A DNA stretch of 64,000 nucleotides, from the NCBI RefSeq assembly GCF_019464495.1, contig NZ_CP080492.1, positions 1,054,001 to 1,118,000 on the forward strand. Reading direction: 5' to 3'. Below are positions 1 to 7,598 of this stretch, piece by piece. Each line of letters opens with the position of its first letter. The stretch's first letter is position 1. The notes beneath the pieces were generated by a model. That model did no database searches, was not told the origin of the DNA, and worked only from the letters and a program-made list of their open reading frames with translations. Position numbers and translations under genes: made by a program. This DNA comes from Leucobacter luti. Lineage in GTDB: Bacteria; Actinomycetota; Actinomycetes; Actinomycetales; Microbacteriaceae.

Positions 1-1
1 G

Positions 2-1042
2 GGCTGGGAGCTGCCCGGCGTATATGCAGCCGGTGGCATTCAGTCATTCATGAAGCAAAACGGGAGCCTGCCCGGCGCGCGCTTTGTGATCGCGGGCACT
101 GGCCCGTTTCTCCTCCCGGTCGCGGCCGGAATCTCGCGGTCCGGTGGCACTGTTGCCGCGGTCTGCGAGGCCACCGACCTTACCGGCTGGCTGCCGCGCG
201 CTCACCGCGCGGCAGCGGTTCCCACCAAGGGCGTCGAGGGAGCCGCCTACGTCGGCACCTTCCTCCGACACCGCATCCCCTATCGCCGCCGCACAGTCAT
301 CACCGAGATCATCGGCACCGACCGAGTCACGGCCGTGCGCACGGCGCGAGTCGACCGCGCGGGGCGCCCAGTGCCGGGTTCCGAACGGGTGATCGACGGC
401 GTCGATGCCGTCGGCCTGGGGTGGGGCTTCACTCCGCAGATGGAGCTCCCCGTGCAACTTGGCGTCGAAACGCGAGTGGATCTTGACGGCTCACTCGTCG
501 CGGTGGTGGACGCGGCACAGCGCTCCTCAGTGCCCGGCCTCCTCATCGCTGGCGAGCTCACCGGGGTCGGCGGTGCGACGCTCGCGGTGCTTGAGGGCCG
601 GATCGCGGGTCGCGTCGCAGCGGGAAGTGGTGCGGCTCGGGTACGAGCGGCTTCGACCTCAGAATTGCGCGCGATTCGCCGCCACCGCGCGTTCGCGGCG
701 GCGATGCACCTCGCACACCCAGTGCCAGCCGGCTGGGAGGACCTCGTCTGCGACGACACGCTCGTGTGCCGCTGCGAAGAAGTCACCGCGGGGTCGTTGC
801 GGCATGCCCGCGACGAGCTGGCGAGCGATGATTCTCGCAGCCAGAAAGGCATCACCCGCGCTGGCATGGGCTGGTGTCAGGGGCGCGTCTGCGGCTTCGC
901 GGTCTCCTGTCTCGCCGGGGGCAGCTCCACGCCGAGCGCTGCCTCGCTCACCCAGAACGCGCACCGCCCGGTGGCTCAGCCGCTGCCCCTTGGAGCGCTA
1001 CGCATGCTGGCAGACGAGCCCTCACCTCGCCCCGCGAAATGA
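2..1042 (+). CDS. FAD-dependent oxidoreductase with C-terminal [2Fe-2S] domain (hydroxyproline-dehydrogenase-like), 5' partial
   Basis: The frame is open from base 2, and the codons before the first ATG (position 50) read like an FAD-oxidoreductase interior, so the true start lies upstream of the window. Counting from ATG 50, a nucleotide-binding Rossmann stretch (FVIAGTGPFLLPVAA) starts near residue 12. The C-terminal part has a BFD-like cluster: Cys240-x-Cys242 and Cys276-x4-Cys281. This architecture is typical of the large subunit of D-hydroxyproline or opine dehydrogenases (HcnB/OoxA-like), which oxidise a cyclic or secondary amine. The nearby 2-oxoglutarate-semialdehyde dehydrogenase and amino-acid importer favour hydroxyproline breakdown. 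That substrate is inference; sarcosine or opine oxidation remain alternatives. Confidence 0.85.
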   Translation, partial: GWELPGVYAAGGIQSFMKQNGSLPGARFVIAGTGPFLLPVAAGISRSGGTVAAVCEATDLTGWLPRAHRAAAVPTKGVEGAAYVGTFLRHRIPYRRRTVITEIIGTDRVTAVRTARVDRAGRPVPGSERVIDGVDAVGLGWGFTPQMELPVQLGVETRVDLDGSLVAVVDAAQRSSVPGLLIAGELTGVGGATLAVLEGRIAGRVAAGSGAARVRAASTSELRAIRRHRAFAAAMHLAHPVPAGWEDLVCDDTLVCRCEEVTAGSLRHARDELASDDSRSQKGITRAGMGWCQGRVCGFAVSCLAGGSSTPSAASLTQNAHRPVAQPLPLGALRMLADEPSPRPAK

Positions 1043-1218
1043 GCGCCCCGCGATATGAGCGCGCCGCAAGCTCGATAATCTCGCGAGCCTGCAGCGCGCC
1101 CGTTGCACCGGTTCGAGGATCGAGCACGGCAGCGCGCTCGGAGAGTTCCGTGAGCAGCATCTGCTGTCTGCTCGACCAGGATTGGTCCGAGGCGATCACG
1201 CACCGACGGACTCTGCAA
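1043..1218. other. intergenic stretch without a supported gene
   Basis: This lies between the convergent oxidoreductase and livF. Short open frames exist on both strands; the minus-strand one reads into the end of the oxidoreductase and resembles no family I recognise. No strong terminator hairpin was seen. It may hold a gene remnant. Confidence 0.3.
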
Positions 1219-1929
1219 TCACGCTCCCAGATACGCCTCAATCACCCGCGGATCCGCCGCAAGCTCCGCGGCGGGCCCGGCCATGGTCACCCGCCCCGAT
1301 TCGAGCACATACGCCCGATCAGCAATTTTGAGGGCTGCCCGAGCGTTCTGTTCGACGAGCAGCACCGTGGTGCCCTCGCTATTGACCGCACGAATGATGT
1401 CCATCACTTGTTTCACGATGAGCGGCGCGAGGCCCATCGAGGGTTCATCGAGCAAGAGCAGCTGTGGGCCACCGACGAGCGCCCGACCAAGCGCGAGCAT
1501 CTGCTGCTCGCCGCCTGAGAGAGTGCCGCCCTGCTGCTCGCGACGCTCAGCGAGTCGTGGCATCAGCTCGTACGCGTGAGCCGCGCGCTCGGCGATCAGC
1601 TTCTGGTCTTTCACGAGGTAGCCGCCAAGTAGGAGGTTTTCGTGCACGGAAAGCGTCGAGAAGATCCGTCTCCCCTCTGGGATGTGGATCAGGCCGGCAC
1701 CGACGATGTCCCATGGCTGCAGCTTCGCAAGGTTCTTGCCACCCCAGGTGATGGTGCCACTCTTCGCACGAACCAAGCCGGAGATGAGCGAGAGCGTCGA
1801 CGTCTTGCCTGCTCCGTTGTTGCCAAGGAGCGAGACGATTTCGCCCTCGCGCACCTCGATACTGAGGTCACGCAACGCGTGCACGCGGTTGTAGTACAGC
1901 TCGACGTTCTCGAGGTTAAGACTGCTCAT
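1219..1929 (-). CDS. livF: branched-chain/amino-acid ABC transporter ATP-binding protein LivF
   Basis: One of the two cytoplasmic ATPases that drive the Liv-type (HAAT family) amino-acid importer. The 236-residue length is normal for LivF. Walker A GNNGAGKT is at residues 36-43, the signature LSGGEQQ at 137-143 and Walker B LLLLDEP at 157-163. The usual switch histidine is replaced by Gln in LLVEQN, as is common in LivF. The start ATG overlaps the livG stop by 4 nt (ATGA), so translation is probably coupled. It is the last gene of livKHMGF. The true substrate cannot be read from the ATPase; the neighbourhood suggests hydroxyproline, agmatine-related compounds or other amino acids rather than only Leu/Ile/Val. 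Confidence 0.93.
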   Translation of the reverse strand: MSSLNLENVELYYNRVHALRDLSIEVREGEIVSLLGNNGAGKTSTLSLISGLVRAKSGTITWGGKNLAKLQPWDIVGAGLIHIPEGRRIFSTLSVHENLLLGGYLVKDQKLIAERAAHAYELMPRLAERREQQGGTLSGGEQQMLALGRALVGGPQLLLLDEPSMGLAPLIVKQVMDIIRAVNSEGTTVLLVEQNARAALKIADRAYVLESGRVTMAGPAAELAADPRVIEAYLGA

Positions 1930-2753
1930 GCTTCTTCCTCCCCCAGGTAGGCGGCAATGACCACCGGATCCTGTTTCACCTGTTCCGGTGTTCCCTCTGC
2001 GATCTCTTTGCCGTAATTCAGCACCACAATGCGTTCAGAAACCTGCATCACGAGCCCCATGTCATGTTCGATCAGCACAATGCTGACTCCGAGGTCGCGA
2101 ATGCGACGAATCAGCGCCATGAGTTCGTTCTTCTCCGAGTGGTTCAGGCCAGCGCCCGGTTCGTCGAGCAGCAGCAGTCTCGGTTGCGTTGCGAGGGCTC
2201 GGGCGATCTCGACTCGACGCTGTTCCCCATAGGGCAACTGCGTCACGAGCAGTTCGTCGTCTGCCCGGAAACCTACGAAGTCAAGCCAGCCACGTGCGTC
2301 TTCGGTGCACTGCGCCTCGCTGCGTGTGTACCGTGGCGTGTGCAGCATCGCATCGAAGACGTTCTGCCCGAGGTGCGAGTGCATGCCTGTTTTCACGTTG
2401 TCGAGCACTGTCATATCGCTGAACAAGCGGACGTTCTGGAAAGTACGAGCCATGCCGCGTTCCGTGATCGCCGAGGGCTTCTTTCGTGTCACTTCCTCCC
2501 CAGCGAAGACCACGCTGCCTTCGTTCGGGCGATAGAAGCCGGAGATACAGTTAAAGGCGCTCGTTTTCCCAGCGCCGTTCGGGCCGATCACGGAGACGAT
2601 TTCTCCCTCGTGTACCTCGAAGCTCAGGCCAGCGACGGCCTTGATTCCACCGAATGACACCGCGAGCTCCCGCACCGAGAGCAGCGCCTCGCCACGCCCC
2701 TCCGGTCGCAGCCCCGGTGCCGCCACGGGTGACTGTCCCTGCGCCTCATTCAT
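1926..2753 (-). CDS. livG: branched-chain/amino-acid ABC transporter ATP-binding protein LivG
   Basis: Second ATPase of the importer, 275 residues. Walker A GPNGAGKT is at residues 57-64, followed by the LivG-style signature LPYGEQRRVEIARAL (Tyr in place of the usual Ser-Gly), Walker B LLLLDEP and a switch His in LIEHDMGLV. LivG proteins end with the extended helix seen here after residue 230 (GTPEQV...YLGEEEA). The start ATG overlaps the livM stop by 4 nt. The first 25 residues are a poorly conserved extension before ALLSVREL; an internal start is possible but none has a better ribosome site. Confidence 0.93.
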   Translation of the reverse strand: MNEAQGQSPVAAPGLRPEGRGEALLSVRELAVSFGGIKAVAGLSFEVHEGEIVSVIGPNGAGKTSAFNCISGFYRPNEGSVVFAGEEVTRKKPSAITERGMARTFQNVRLFSDMTVLDNVKTGMHSHLGQNVFDAMLHTPRYTRSEAQCTEDARGWLDFVGFRADDELLVTQLPYGEQRRVEIARALATQPRLLLLDEPGAGLNHSEKNELMALIRRIRDLGVSIVLIEHDMGLVMQVSERIVVLNYGKEIAEGTPEQVKQDPVVIAAYLGEEEA

Positions 2754-3883
2754 CGCCGTTCCTCCTCAATGTCTGGCCCAGCGGTTTCTCCGGCGACCTC
2801 GATGGCCTCGGTGGCGGGTACCTCGGGGATGGTTCGCTTCTTGAGGAACGGCAGCACCGCGTTTGCCGGCCAGATTCCTTTCGGACGGAAGATCATGGCG
2901 ACCACGAGTAGAACGCCAAAGATCAGGAAGCGCCACTCCGAGAATTCGCGCAGCAGCTCAGGAGCGAGTGAGACGAACAGCGCGCCGATGATGACGCCCG
3001 GAGTCGATCCCATGCCACCGAGCACGACAGCCATCAGCACGAGCGCTGAGTAGAGGAACTCGAAGCTGTTGGGCGAGATTGCACTCAAGTGCCCTGCCAT
3101 GAGGGTGCCAGCGAAGCCGCCCCACACGGCACCGATGATGTAGGCGGCGAGCTTCGTCTTGTACCCATTGATCCCCATCGCCTCGCTGACATCCTCGTCG
3201 TCACGCACCGACTTCCACGCGCGGCCGAGTTTGCCCCGCCCGAGCCGGGACACGGCCACCACGGCGAGGCCGATACCGACGAAGAGCACGAAGTAGTAGA
3301 ACAGGATCTTCGGGCCGAAGTGCACGCCGAAAAGTTCGAGTCCGTCTGCGAAAGACCAGCCGAAGAACGACCAGGTCGGGATGCCGTGGATGCCGCTTGG
3401 GCCACCCGTGACTTGCAAGTTGTTGGCGGTGATTCTGATGATCTCCCCGAACCCAAGGGTCACGATCGCGAGGTAGTCGCTGCGCAGCCGCAGCGTTGGC
3501 CCTCCAATCACGACCCCTGCGATGATGCAGGCCAGCACGACGATCGGAATCGTCTCGAGCATCGAGAAGCCGAACTGTGTGGTGAGAATCCCGCTCGTGT
3601 ACGCCCCCACCGCCATGAAGGCGATGTAGCCGAGATCGAGGAGCCCGGCGTAGCCGACGACAACGTTGAGCCCCATGGCGAGCACGATATAGATCATGGC
3701 GGAGGTCAGGATCGAGATCATGTACGGCGTCGCCGTAATGAACGGGAGCACTGCTGCCCCGATGAAGAGGAGCAGGCCAACGAGCTTCATGAAGCGCTCG
3801 GGTGCGAGTATCCCGGTGACCGCGGGCGGCCGCTCGATATAGGGCTTCGGAACCCGCAGCTGATGTTTTTGGAGTCGTGCCAT
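2750..3883 (-). CDS. livM: branched-chain/amino-acid ABC transporter permease LivM
   Basis: Membrane permease of the importer, 377 residues from the chosen ATG (MARLQKHQL). That start leaves a 2-nt gap after the livH stop; the frame stays open upstream, but a longer protein would overlap livH by about 95 nt. About nine hydrophobic segments are visible from residue 20 on, and the BPD_transp_2 signature region GLNVVVGYAGLLDLGYIAFMAVGAY is present around residues 75-100. The C-terminal tail after residue 340 is hydrophilic, charged and cytoplasmic. It pairs with LivH to form the channel. Confidence 0.92.
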   Translation of the reverse strand: MARLQKHQLRVPKPYIERPPAVTGILAPERFMKLVGLLLFIGAAVLPFITATPYMISILTSAMIYIVLAMGLNVVVGYAGLLDLGYIAFMAVGAYTSGILTTQFGFSMLETIPIVVLACIIAGVVIGGPTLRLRSDYLAIVTLGFGEIIRITANNLQVTGGPSGIHGIPTWSFFGWSFADGLELFGVHFGPKILFYYFVLFVGIGLAVVAVSRLGRGKLGRAWKSVRDDEDVSEAMGINGYKTKLAAYIIGAVWGGFAGTLMAGHLSAISPNSFEFLYSALVLMAVVLGGMGSTPGVIIGALFVSLAPELLREFSEWRFLIFGVLLVVAMIFRPKGIWPANAVLPFLKKRTIPEVPATEAIEVAGETAGPDIEEERR

Positions 3884-3885
3884 GA

Positions 3886-4779
3886 TCAGACCCTTTCCAC
3901 CACGCGCTCGCCGAGTATCCCCGTTGGCCGGAAGACCAGGAAGAGAATCAGGAAGCCAAATGCGAAGACGTCGCGCCACTGGCCACCAAGCCAGTGGGTG
4001 CCGAAAGATTCGAGGAGCCCGAGCACGAGGCCGCCGAGCATCGCTCCGTAGAGGTTGCCGATGCCGCCGATCACAGCGGCAGTGAAGGCCTTGAGGCCAA
4101 TCACGAATCCCATGAGGAAGTCAATCGTGCCGTAATAGGCCGCCGCCATGACCCCGGCGGCTCCCGCGAGTGCCGAGCCGATGAAAAAGGTGCGCGAGAT
4201 GACGCGGTTCACATTGACCCCCATGAGCAGGGAAGCCTTCTGATCCAGCGCGATGGCGCGCATCGCACGTCCCTCTCGGGAGTGCATAATGTAGCGCTGC
4301 AGGAAGAACATCAGCAGCGCTGCCACGAGCATGAGCACGAGTTGCGGCATCGTGATCCGCGCGCCCAAGACCTCGATCGGGGCTCCTGCGAGCCGGATCG
4401 GGAACACGAGCGGGCTCGCCCCGAAGATTTGCCGCACCGCATACTCGAGGGTGAAGGACACACCGACCGCGGTGATGAGCGCAGCGAGCCGGGGACTCGT
4501 GCGAAGTGGACGGTAGGCCACTCGCTCGATCATCACACCGATGCCGCCGGTGAGCAGCATCGTGATGAGGAGCACGAGCAGCAGGATCGGTATCGACCCG
4601 AGGCCGAACAATCCGGTCGCGCCGCCAAGGATCACGAACGCGAGGAAGGATCCCAACATATAGAGGTCGCCGTGGGCGAAGTTGAGCAATTTGATGATCC
4701 CGTAGACCATGCTGTAGCCGAGCGCGACGAGCGCGTAGAACGACCCGACGAAGAGGCCGTTCCAGATGAGTTGAAACAC
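3886..4779 (-). CDS. livH: branched-chain/amino-acid ABC transporter permease LivH
   Basis: Membrane permease, 297 residues, with eight or so hydrophobic segments. It shows the LivH hallmark near the N-terminus (GYSMVYGIIKLLNFAHGDLY) and the conserved GLKAFTAAVIGGIGNLYGAM motif near residue 235. The start is GTG at 4779, preceded by a purine-rich AAGGCGG site at good spacing. It is separated from livK by 112 nt that contain a hairpin, so the binding protein is probably made in excess of the permease. Confidence 0.93.
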   Translation of the reverse strand: MFQLIWNGLFVGSFYALVALGYSMVYGIIKLLNFAHGDLYMLGSFLAFVILGGATGLFGLGSIPILLLVLLITMLLTGGIGVMIERVAYRPLRTSPRLAALITAVGVSFTLEYAVRQIFGASPLVFPIRLAGAPIEVLGARITMPQLVLMLVAALLMFFLQRYIMHSREGRAMRAIALDQKASLLMGVNVNRVISRTFFIGSALAGAAGVMAAAYYGTIDFLMGFVIGLKAFTAAVIGGIGNLYGAMLGGLVLGLLESFGTHWLGGQWRDVFAFGFLILFLVFRPTGILGERVVERV

Positions 4780-4820
4780 GTTTCCGCCTTTGCAGTTTCG
4801 AGGGAAAGCTGGTGGCTGGA

Positions 4821-4843
4821 ACGGCCCACTGCGTCAGGGCCGT
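4821..4843 (-). terminator. intercistronic hairpin between livK and livH
   Basis: Perfect 7-bp stem ACGGCCC (4821-4827) with GGGCCGT (4837-4843) and a 9-nt loop, in the 112-nt gap after livK. There is no U-run, so partial termination or mRNA stabilisation of livK is more likely than a full stop. Confidence 0.45.
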
Positions 4844-4891
4844 CCGACGTGGCGGGGCCGCCTGGAATGGACCTGGCGACCCCGCGCTGCC

Positions 4892-6076
4892 CTACTCCTG
4901 CAGGTTGTCCTTCATGACGAATGCGCCGTCATCACCGGTCGGTTCGACGATGACAAAGCCACCGCTGCCCTCGAGCGTGCCGTCGTCGGCGAAGGTCGCC
5001 GGTCCTGAGAACAGTGGGAACCCGTCGAATGCCGCGAGTGCGGCAGTGACCGCATCGGCGTCTGTCGACCCGGCTTGCGCGATCGCCTCGGCCGCCACGC
5101 GCACGGCGTCATAGCTCTGCGTTGAGTATGGCCCCGGTGCCTCGCCGAAGGTCTCGGTGTAGTCGGCGATCCAGGTGTCCGCTCCCTCAAGCATGTCGGG
5201 GGTCTGCGTGAACGTGCCGACCACATTGTCCACGAACTCCGCTCCGGCAATCGCGGCGAGCTGCGCGTCAACTGAACCATCACCGACGAGGATCGGGCCG
5301 TCATAGCCGGCCTCGCGAAGCTGGCGTACGAGCAGTCCGCCTGCCTGGTAGTAGCCCGTCCAGACCACGAAATCGGGGTTCGCACCGAGCACGTTATTCA
5401 CGTTTGCCGCGAAGTCTTTCTCGTCCGGGTTCACCGAGTCGGTCTTCACGATCTCGAAGTCGCCGTCAGTCTTCGACTGGTCGATCACCGAGTTGGCAAG
5501 GTCTTTGGAGTAGTCCGTGTTGTCATCGATCACAGCGACCGATTTCGCCCCAACCTTATTGATGTACTTCACTGTTGCGCCAGCTTGCTGTGCACCCGTG
5601 CCGTTGATGAGGAAGGCACCTTGTCCGACAAGCGCGTTCGAATTGGCCGCCGGGATCACGACCGAGATGCCGGCTTCCATAAAGATCGGCAGCGTCGGGA
5701 GTGTAGCTCCCGAGCAGTAGCCGCCAACGGAGACGGATATCCCGGCGGTCACAAGTTTCTGCGCAGCAGCGACGGAGGCCGTAGCGTCACACGCGTCATC
5801 TTCGACGACGAGTTCGAGGTCACGGCCATCGACACCGCCGTCGGCGTTGATTTCGTCGACAGCCATCTGTGCGCCGTTCTTCATGTAGTCACCGAACGCG
5901 GCCTCCGAGCCGGAGAAGGGGGCAAGCATACCGAGTTTGATCGGACCGTCAGTCGATCCGCTGTCGCCGGATCCGGCGACGCCGCCGGAACAGCCGCTGA
6001 GCACGAGCGCCGCCGTTGCGGCGAGAACTCCTACGGTCGCGATCCTCTGGGTCCAGCGAGTGTGGGGTGCAGGCAT
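4892..6076 (-). CDS. livK: amino-acid ABC transporter substrate-binding lipoprotein LivK
   Basis: Extracytoplasmic receptor (Peripla_BP_6 fold), 394 residues. The start is the ATG at 6076 (MPAPHTRW), which has GGAAG 7 nt upstream; a longer frame beginning at 6109 lacks a ribosome site. A positively charged N-terminus and hydrophobic core are followed by the lipobox LSGC with Cys29 as lipidation site. The mature part begins with the family's IKLGMLAPFSGSEAAFGDYM. It is the first gene of the importer operon and is divergent from the agmatine deiminase. Its 249-nt leader carries a palindrome (6145-6163) that recurs before the semialdehyde dehydrogenase gene. The ligand is not evident from sequence. 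Confidence 0.92.
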   Translation of the reverse strand: MPAPHTRWTQRIATVGVLAATAALVLSGCSGGVAGSGDSGSTDGPIKLGMLAPFSGSEAAFGDYMKNGAQMAVDEINADGGVDGRDLELVVEDDACDATASVAAAQKLVTAGISVSVGGYCSGATLPTLPIFMEAGISVVIPAANSNALVGQGAFLINGTGAQQAGATVKYINKVGAKSVAVIDDNTDYSKDLANSVIDQSKTDGDFEIVKTDSVNPDEKDFAANVNNVLGANPDFVVWTGYYQAGGLLVRQLREAGYDGPILVGDGSVDAQLAAIAGAEFVDNVVGTFTQTPDMLEGADTWIADYTETFGEAPGPYSTQSYDAVRVAAEAIAQAGSTDADAVTAALAAFDGFPLFSGPATFADDGTLEGSGGFVIVEPTGDDGAFVMKDNLQE

Positions 6077-6106
6077 CGTTCTTCCTTTCCTGATGCTTCG
6101 TTGAAT

Positions 6107-6149
6107 CACATGGAAGACTGTGAGTGCGGCGCAAGCACTGCGCCATGTG
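6107..6149 (-). promoter_or_regulatory. potential stem-loop in livK leader
   Basis: Inner hairpin GGCGCA (6128-6133) / TGCGCC (6139-6144) inside an outer pairing CACATGG (6107-6113) / CCATGTG (6143-6149). The two stems share two bases, so they are partly exclusive. It lies 30-75 nt upstream of the livK ATG. Function unknown. Confidence 0.3.
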
Positions 6150-6163
6150 CAATATTACACAGC
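6145..6163. promoter_or_regulatory. operator-like palindrome between livK and agmatine deiminase
   Basis: ATGTGCAATATTACACAGC contains a near-perfect inverted repeat, TGTGCAATATTACACA (6146-6161, two mismatched positions). A very similar sequence lies at 7524-7540 before the dehydrogenase gene. Such 14-16 bp palindromes are typical of GntR-family or related dimeric repressors; no regulator gene is adjacent in the window. Confidence 0.5.
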
Positions 6164-6325
6164 AGAGATTTCAACGCCACCCCCGCCGGATTACAATTCG
6201 GCACCGAGGGCCCGCCGACCCGAGGCTGAGAACACCGCGCGATTCTTCCATTGCTCGGGGGTCGCCTATTGGTCGCCCACCCAGTAACATGAGGACTGCA
6301 CACCCACGACTTTGAGGAGCAACAC

Positions 6326-7351
6326 ATGACGACCTGGCGCATGCCGATCGAGGGACACGAGCAGGAACGGCTCTGGCTCGCCTGGCCCACAAGCGGGTAC
6401 ACACTCGGCGAAACCGAGTCCGAGGTCGAAGAGGCCCGCACCACCTGGGCGGCTGTGGCGAACGCTGCGAGCGAGCACGAGGACGTCACGGTGGTGGTGA
6501 ACCCGGGCGACGAAGACGTCGCGGCACGCTATCTGTCAACTCAGATCGATCGCCTCAGCGCGCCGCTCGACGACGCATGGATGCGCGACATTGGCCCGAG
6601 CTTCGTCATTGGCGACGACGGCAAGTTGGGCGCCGTGAACTACCGATTCAATGGCTGGGGCGGTCAAGACTGGGCAAGCTGGGAGCACGATCAGCACATC
6701 GGGCGCATCGTGGCCGAGGCGGCCGGAGCCGAACTCATTGACTCGGAGATGACGAACGAGGGGGGCGGAATCCAGGTCGACGGCACAGGACGCGTGGTCA
6801 TCACACAGACCGTGCAGCTCGATCCGGGCCGCAACCCCGGCTGGACCCGCGAGCAGGTCGAGGCGGAACTCCTGCGCACGATCGGGGCGGAGAGCGCTCT
6901 GTGGCTCCCCCGCGGGCTCACCCGAGACCACGACACCTTTGGCACACGCGGTCACTCGGACATCCTCGCGGCGTTCACCACCCCAGAAGTGCTGCTCATG
7001 CACCGTCAGGATGCACAATCACATCCGGACCACATCATCGCACGAACGAACCGCGAGGTGGCCGAACAGTATCGGCTCAACACCTCAGCAGGCTTCGACA
7101 TTCTCGATCTCCCCGCCCCAGAGACGCTGCGCGACGCTGAAGGCTTCGTGGATTACAGCTACATCAATCACGTGGTCATCAACGGGGCGGTACTCGCGTG
7201 CTCCTTCGATGATCCAGCCGATGACCGCGCACTCGCGACACTGCGCGAGGTCTACCCAGGCCGCAAGGTCATCGCTATTGACGCGCGACCCCTGTTCGCA
7301 CGCGGCGGCGGCATCCACTGCATCACGCAGCAGCAGCCAAAAGTGGCGTAA
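6326..7351 (+). CDS. aguA: agmatine deiminase (PAD-type)
   Basis: Cytoplasmic hydrolase of the pentein fold that converts agmatine to N-carbamoylputrescine and ammonia. The 341-residue length fits. Family motifs are WMRDIGP (85-91), EGGGI (145-149), His210 in RGHSD and the catalytic Cys332 in GGGIHCITQQQP at the C-terminus. GAGGAG about 8 nt before the ATG decides the start. It is divergent from livK and followed by a strong terminator, so it is a single-gene unit. No carbamoylputrescine amidase is next to it in this window. Agmatine deiminase is favoured over peptidyl-arginine deiminase because of length and the absence of a secretion signal. Confidence 0.9.
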   Translation: MTTWRMPIEGHEQERLWLAWPTSGYTLGETESEVEEARTTWAAVANAASEHEDVTVVVNPGDEDVAARYLSTQIDRLSAPLDDAWMRDIGPSFVIGDDGKLGAVNYRFNGWGGQDWASWEHDQHIGRIVAEAAGAELIDSEMTNEGGGIQVDGTGRVVITQTVQLDPGRNPGWTREQVEAELLRTIGAESALWLPRGLTRDHDTFGTRGHSDILAAFTTPEVLLMHRQDAQSHPDHIIARTNREVAEQYRLNTSAGFDILDLPAPETLRDAEGFVDYSYINHVVINGAVLACSFDDPADDRALATLREVYPGRKVIAIDARPLFARGGGIHCITQQQPKVA

Positions 7352-7413
7352 GCCCCAACCGCGAGCTCAGCACGAGCAGAGCTCGCGCGCCACGCCGCGC
7401 GCACTGCACCCCC

Positions 7414-7450
7414 GAGCAGTCCCGCACAGTTCACCTGTGCGGGACTGTTC
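7414..7450 (+). terminator. hairpin terminator after agmatine deiminase
   Basis: A 16-bp stem with one G.T pair (7414-7429 with 7435-7450, core AGTCCCGCACAG/CTGTGCGGGACT) and loop TTCAC, 63 nt after the stop codon. Confidence 0.75.
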
Positions 7451-7498
7451 AGTTTGGCAGCACCTTGCGCCAGCTCGGCGTGGGAGACTGGCGGTTCA

Positions 7499-7516
7499 GC
7501 TGTGCTGGATCACAGC
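7499..7516. promoter_or_regulatory. inverted repeat upstream of semialdehyde dehydrogenase
   Basis: GCTGTG-N6-CACAGC, a perfect 6+6 inverted repeat, 8 nt before the 7524-7540 palindrome. It could be a second operator or part of the same control region. Confidence 0.35.
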
Positions 7517-7523
7517 AATGATC

Positions 7524-7540
7524 GCTGTACAATTGCACAT
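7524..7540. promoter_or_regulatory. operator-like palindrome before 2-oxoglutarate-semialdehyde dehydrogenase
   Basis: On the minus strand this reads ATGTGCAATTGTACAGC, sharing ATGTGCAAT and TACA...GC with the site at 6145-6163. It is 59 nt upstream of the dehydrogenase start and therefore plausibly over or next to its promoter. Confidence 0.5.
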
Positions 7541-7598
7541 TGCAGACCGCATTCAGGGCGGCGAACCGTTGCCCCGTCCCGAGCAGAGAAGGACCCCC

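Noticed and set aside
948..1241. Minus-strand reading frame between the oxidoreductase and livF
   Set aside because: It overlaps the oxidoreductase end and the livF end, has no ribosome site and no recognisable family.
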